Assembly (NCBI RefSeq): GCF_013459645.1
Contig: NZ_CP054862.1
Span: 62,001 to 126,000, forward strand
Direction of reading: 5' to 3'
Source: Martelella sp. NC20
Lineage (GTDB): Bacteria > Pseudomonadota > Alphaproteobacteria > Rhizobiales > Rhizobiaceae
DNA: 64,000 nt
Shown: positions 61,780 to 64,000 of the stretch, in pieces
How positions within the stretch are numbered: position 1 is the first letter of the stretch
Layout of the letters: each line of letters opens with the position of its first letter
Notes under the pieces: generated by a model
The model's database searches: none
Told to the model about the DNA's origin: nothing
The model's input: the letters and a program-made list of their open reading frames with translations, nothing else
Position numbers and translations under genes: made by a program

Positions 61780-62613
61780 ATGAGACCGAAAAAAATAGCC
61801 CTCACGGCAGCGCATCGCCTCGCAATCCTCGCCTATGTCGCCTTTGCGCTGTTCCCCCTCTACTGGCTGTTGAAAGTTGCGGTAACGCCCAACAGGCTGC
61901 TCTACAGCGAAGGGGTCCGAATGTGGCCATCGCGCATGACGTTCGAACATTTCGACTTCGTGCTGCGTCATTCCGATTTCCCGCTGTTCTTCAGAAACAG
62001 CGTCATCGTTTCCGCCTCCACCGCCATTGCCGTCACCATCGTTGCCTCGCTTGCCGGTTATGCGCTGTCGCGCTTTGCCTTCAAGACCAAATACTGGATC
62101 GTGGCGCTGTTGCTGATCACCCAGATGTTTCCGCTGGTCATGCTGGTGGCGCCGATCTTCAAGCTTCTGTCGCCGCTCGGGCTGACCGACACGCTGGCGG
62201 GCCTCATCATCGTCTATACCGCCTTCAACGTACCCTTCGCCACCTTCCTGATGCAATCCTTCTTCGACGGCATTCCGAAGGATCTCGAGGAAGCGGCGAT
62301 GATCGACGGCGCGACCCGGTTCAAGGCGTTTCGCCAGATCATCCTGCCGCTCACCCTGCCGGGCATTGCCGCCACGCTCGGCTTCGTCTTCACCGCGGCC
62401 TGGAGTGAGCTCCTGTTTGCCCTGATGCTGATTTCGGGCAACAGCGCGGCGACCTTTCCGGTCGGCCTCCTTACCTTCGTGTCCAAATTCTCCGTCGACT
62501 TCGGTCAGATGATGGCCGCCGGCGTGCTCGCCCTCATTCCCGCCTGCATCTTCTTCCTCGCCATCCAGCGCTATCTCGTCAAAGGCCTGACCGCGGGCGC
62601 CGTCAAAGGCTGA
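61780..62613 (+). CDS. Carbohydrate-type ABC permease (MalG-like)
   Basis: 277 residues, six helices. FALFPLYWLLKVAVTPN starts the MalG-type core, and the EAA loop is DLEEAAMIDGATRFKAFRQI followed by ILPLTLPG. It ends KGLTAGAVKG, the standard MalG/UgpE C-terminus. It pairs with the preceding permease. Confidence 0.93.
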   Translation: MRPKKIALTAAHRLAILAYVAFALFPLYWLLKVAVTPNRLLYSEGVRMWPSRMTFEHFDFVLRHSDFPLFFRNSVIVSASTAIAVTIVASLAGYALSRFAFKTKYWIVALLLITQMFPLVMLVAPIFKLLSPLGLTDTLAGLIIVYTAFNVPFATFLMQSFFDGIPKDLEEAAMIDGATRFKAFRQIILPLTLPGIAATLGFVFTAAWSELLFALMLISGNSAATFPVGLLTFVSKFSVDFGQMMAAGVLALIPACIFFLAIQRYLVKGLTAGAVKG

Positions 62614-62625
62614 AAGGACTTCCAA

Positions 62626-63693
62626 ATGGCTTCCATCGATATTTCGGACGTGCGCAAGAGCTACGGCAGAACCCCGGTGCTCCACGGCGTCGACCTCAAC
62701 ATCGAGGATGGCGAATTCGTCGTTCTTGTCGGCCCTTCGGGTTGCGGTAAATCGACGCTGTTGCGCATGATTGCCGGGCTTGAGGAGATCACCGACGGCG
62801 ATATCGCCATTGCCGGCAGGCGGGTCAACGATCTGGCGCCCAAGGATCGCGATATCGCGATGGTGTTCCAGTCCTACGCGCTTTACCCGCATATGAGCGT
62901 CGCCGACAATATGAGCTACAGCCTGCGCCTGCGCAGAACGCCCCGCGAAACTATCAAATCCGTGGTCGGCAGGGCCGCGACGATCCTCGGCCTCGATCCG
63001 CTTCTCGAACGCCGCCCGCGCGCACTGTCCGGCGGCCAGCGCCAGCGCGTCGCCATGGGGCGCGCCATCGTGCGCGAGCCGAAGGCGTTCCTGTTCGACG
63101 AGCCGCTGTCAAACCTCGACGCGCGCCTGCGCGAGCAGATGCGCGCCGAAATCAAGAAGCTCCACAAGAATATCGGCGCCACCTCGATCTACGTGACCCA
63201 TGACCAGATCGAGGCGATGACGCTTGCCGACCGGATCGTCGCCATGAATGGCGGCGTCGTCCAGCAGGTGGGAAGCCCGCTCGATCTCTACGACCGCCCC
63301 GTCAACCGCTTTGTCGCGGGTTTCATCGGCTCGCCGGGCATGAACTTTCTCGAGGGACAGTTGCGATTGAAGGAGAGCGGGCCGGTGCTGACGCTTGAGC
63401 GCGGCGTCGAGGTGGCGCTCCCGGTGCGCCCCGGCATGGAGGATGGCAGCGCCATGACGCTTGGCATCCGTCCGGAACATGTTGCCCTCTCGGTCGAAAG
63501 CGCTGCCGTCACCGCCGAAACCCAACTCATTGAGCCGACCGGCTTTGGTATCATCGTGCATCTCAATGTCGGAGGCCAGGACCTCAAGATGTTCACCCAG
63601 GATCGGGCCGCGCTTCGGTTCGAGGGCGAGATCACGGTATCGCTCCCGCCAGACCATCTCCACTTTTTCGACGACGCCGGCGATCGTGTTTAG
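62626..63693 (+). CDS. Carbohydrate-type ABC ATPase (MalK/UgpC/MsmK-like)
   Basis: 355 residues. ABC domain: Walker A GPSGCGKST, Q-loop VFQSYALYPHM, signature ALSGGQRQRVAMGRA, Walker B LFDEPLSNLDA and switch His in YVTHDQIEA. The C-terminal TOBE/regulatory region (about 235-350, TLGIRPEHVAL) is complete. It supplies the transporter's energy and ends the operon. Confidence 0.95.
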   Translation: MASIDISDVRKSYGRTPVLHGVDLNIEDGEFVVLVGPSGCGKSTLLRMIAGLEEITDGDIAIAGRRVNDLAPKDRDIAMVFQSYALYPHMSVADNMSYSLRLRRTPRETIKSVVGRAATILGLDPLLERRPRALSGGQRQRVAMGRAIVREPKAFLFDEPLSNLDARLREQMRAEIKKLHKNIGATSIYVTHDQIEAMTLADRIVAMNGGVVQQVGSPLDLYDRPVNRFVAGFIGSPGMNFLEGQLRLKESGPVLTLERGVEVALPVRPGMEDGSAMTLGIRPEHVALSVESAAVTAETQLIEPTGFGIIVHLNVGGQDLKMFTQDRAALRFEGEITVSLPPDHLHFFDDAGDRV

Positions 63694-64000
63694 GTGAGGT
63701 CAACAATTGTCTTTGAAACGATTGTTCATCAAAGTCTCGATGCGTCGCGAAACATGCAGCGCTTCTATCGAGTCAACGTCGAACAAACCCTATTCGCCGA
63801 CGAGGGCGGTGGTGCGGGAATGATGTCGTTTCGAAAGCAGAGACGTCTGAACTGCTGCCGGTTGCGATGATATGAGGATAAGGTCGTGACCAAGAGACTC
63901 GAGAGTATTTATGACGAGACGTATGGCTGGATTTGAGTGACGTGTTCCATTTTGATGGACAGCATCAGGTCTTGAAGGGATACGAACAGACGACACGTCG
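63694..64000. other. End of window, no gene recognised
   Basis: 307 bp. An imperfect inverted repeat with AACAAT/ATTGTT arms (about 63702-63726) could be a weak terminator of the ABC operon. A 68-codon reverse frame (63790-63996) has no recognisable domain. Confidence 0.4.

Noticed and set aside
63890-63960. Possible fourth copy of the three-copy repeat (reads LESIYDETYG)
   Set aside because: Only the short central part resembles the repeat; the conserved GGGTCG-CG and TATCC blocks are missing.
1-64000. CRISPR array, tRNA, rRNA or replication origin
   Set aside because: No regularly spaced repeat-spacer pattern, tRNA-like cloverleaf, rRNA stretch or iteron/DnaA-box cluster was seen while reading both strands.

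Overview
The window looks like accessory DNA (chromid, megaplasmid or genomic-island type) of a GC-rich alphaproteobacterium, most likely Hyphomicrobiales/Rhizobiaceae. This rests on many ABC and TTT uptake operons, a galactoside locus laid out like the Sinorhizobium meliloti agp locus, IS families common in rhizobia, and GC-rich coding sequence with long antisense shadow frames. No species is claimed. I see no rRNA, tRNA, CRISPR array or replication origin.

Layout. 1-6.7 kb: the end of a metallophosphoesterase gene, then a reverse-strand oligopeptide ABC operon (oppABCDF). 6.7-10.8 kb: a decayed zone with a multicopper oxidase remnant, an in-frame pRiA4b-ORF3/amidohydrolase chimera, an Ntn-hydrolase gene with two in-frame stops, a DUF4239 gene and three copies of an ungapped ~76-bp repeat. 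10.8-13.6 kb: an OmpR-type two-component system divergent from an EF-hand protein. 13.6-17.2 kb: remnants of a VanZ-like gene, an O-antigen ligase-like gene joined to an IS110-family element, and a TniB transposition ATPase. 17.2-25.4 kb: a Dpp-type uptake operon ending in a CocE-like hydrolase, with a divergent HTH regulator next to three 10-bp-spaced direct repeats. 25.4-26.8 kb: fragments (IS5 transposase, HpcH/CitE-type aldolase, amidohydrolase, CBS pair). 26.8-34.7 kb: six co-directional envelope genes (two DUF1254/DUF1214 paralogues, DUF2721, a beta-barrel, DUF3302, HlyD) with a divergent AraC regulator.

35-45.2 kb: an alpha-galactoside locus (agpT, then agaL1-agpA-agpB-agpC-agpD-agaL2) that imports galactosides and hydrolyses them in the cytoplasm with two GH4 enzymes. 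45.3-47.6 kb: a complete ISKra4-type element with perfect 27-bp inverted repeats and a pRiA4b-ORF3 passenger, abutting a truncated AraC gene. 48.3-56.8 kb: a carboxylic-acid gene set: Lrp ligand-domain remnant, mandelate-racemase-type enolase, TctBA, class III CoA-transferase, TctC, Ldh2-type dehydrogenase and a two-subunit class I fumarase-like hydro-lyase. 57.1-57.4 kb: abutting IS21 and IS3/IS481 scars. 57.6-63.7 kb: a GntR regulator translationally coupled to a cystathionine-lyase-type PLP enzyme and a complete carbohydrate-type ABC transporter.

Taken together this is a scavenging region: five solute uptake systems, each paired with its own catabolic enzyme or regulator, separated by mobile-element scars. 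The most interesting undescribed candidates are the carboxylic-acid cluster, the GntR/PLP/ABC operon, the structured ends of the IS110-family element (possible bridge RNA), the three-copy repeat, the tandem TGACGC sites, and the recurrent hairpin just after each solute-binding-protein gene.
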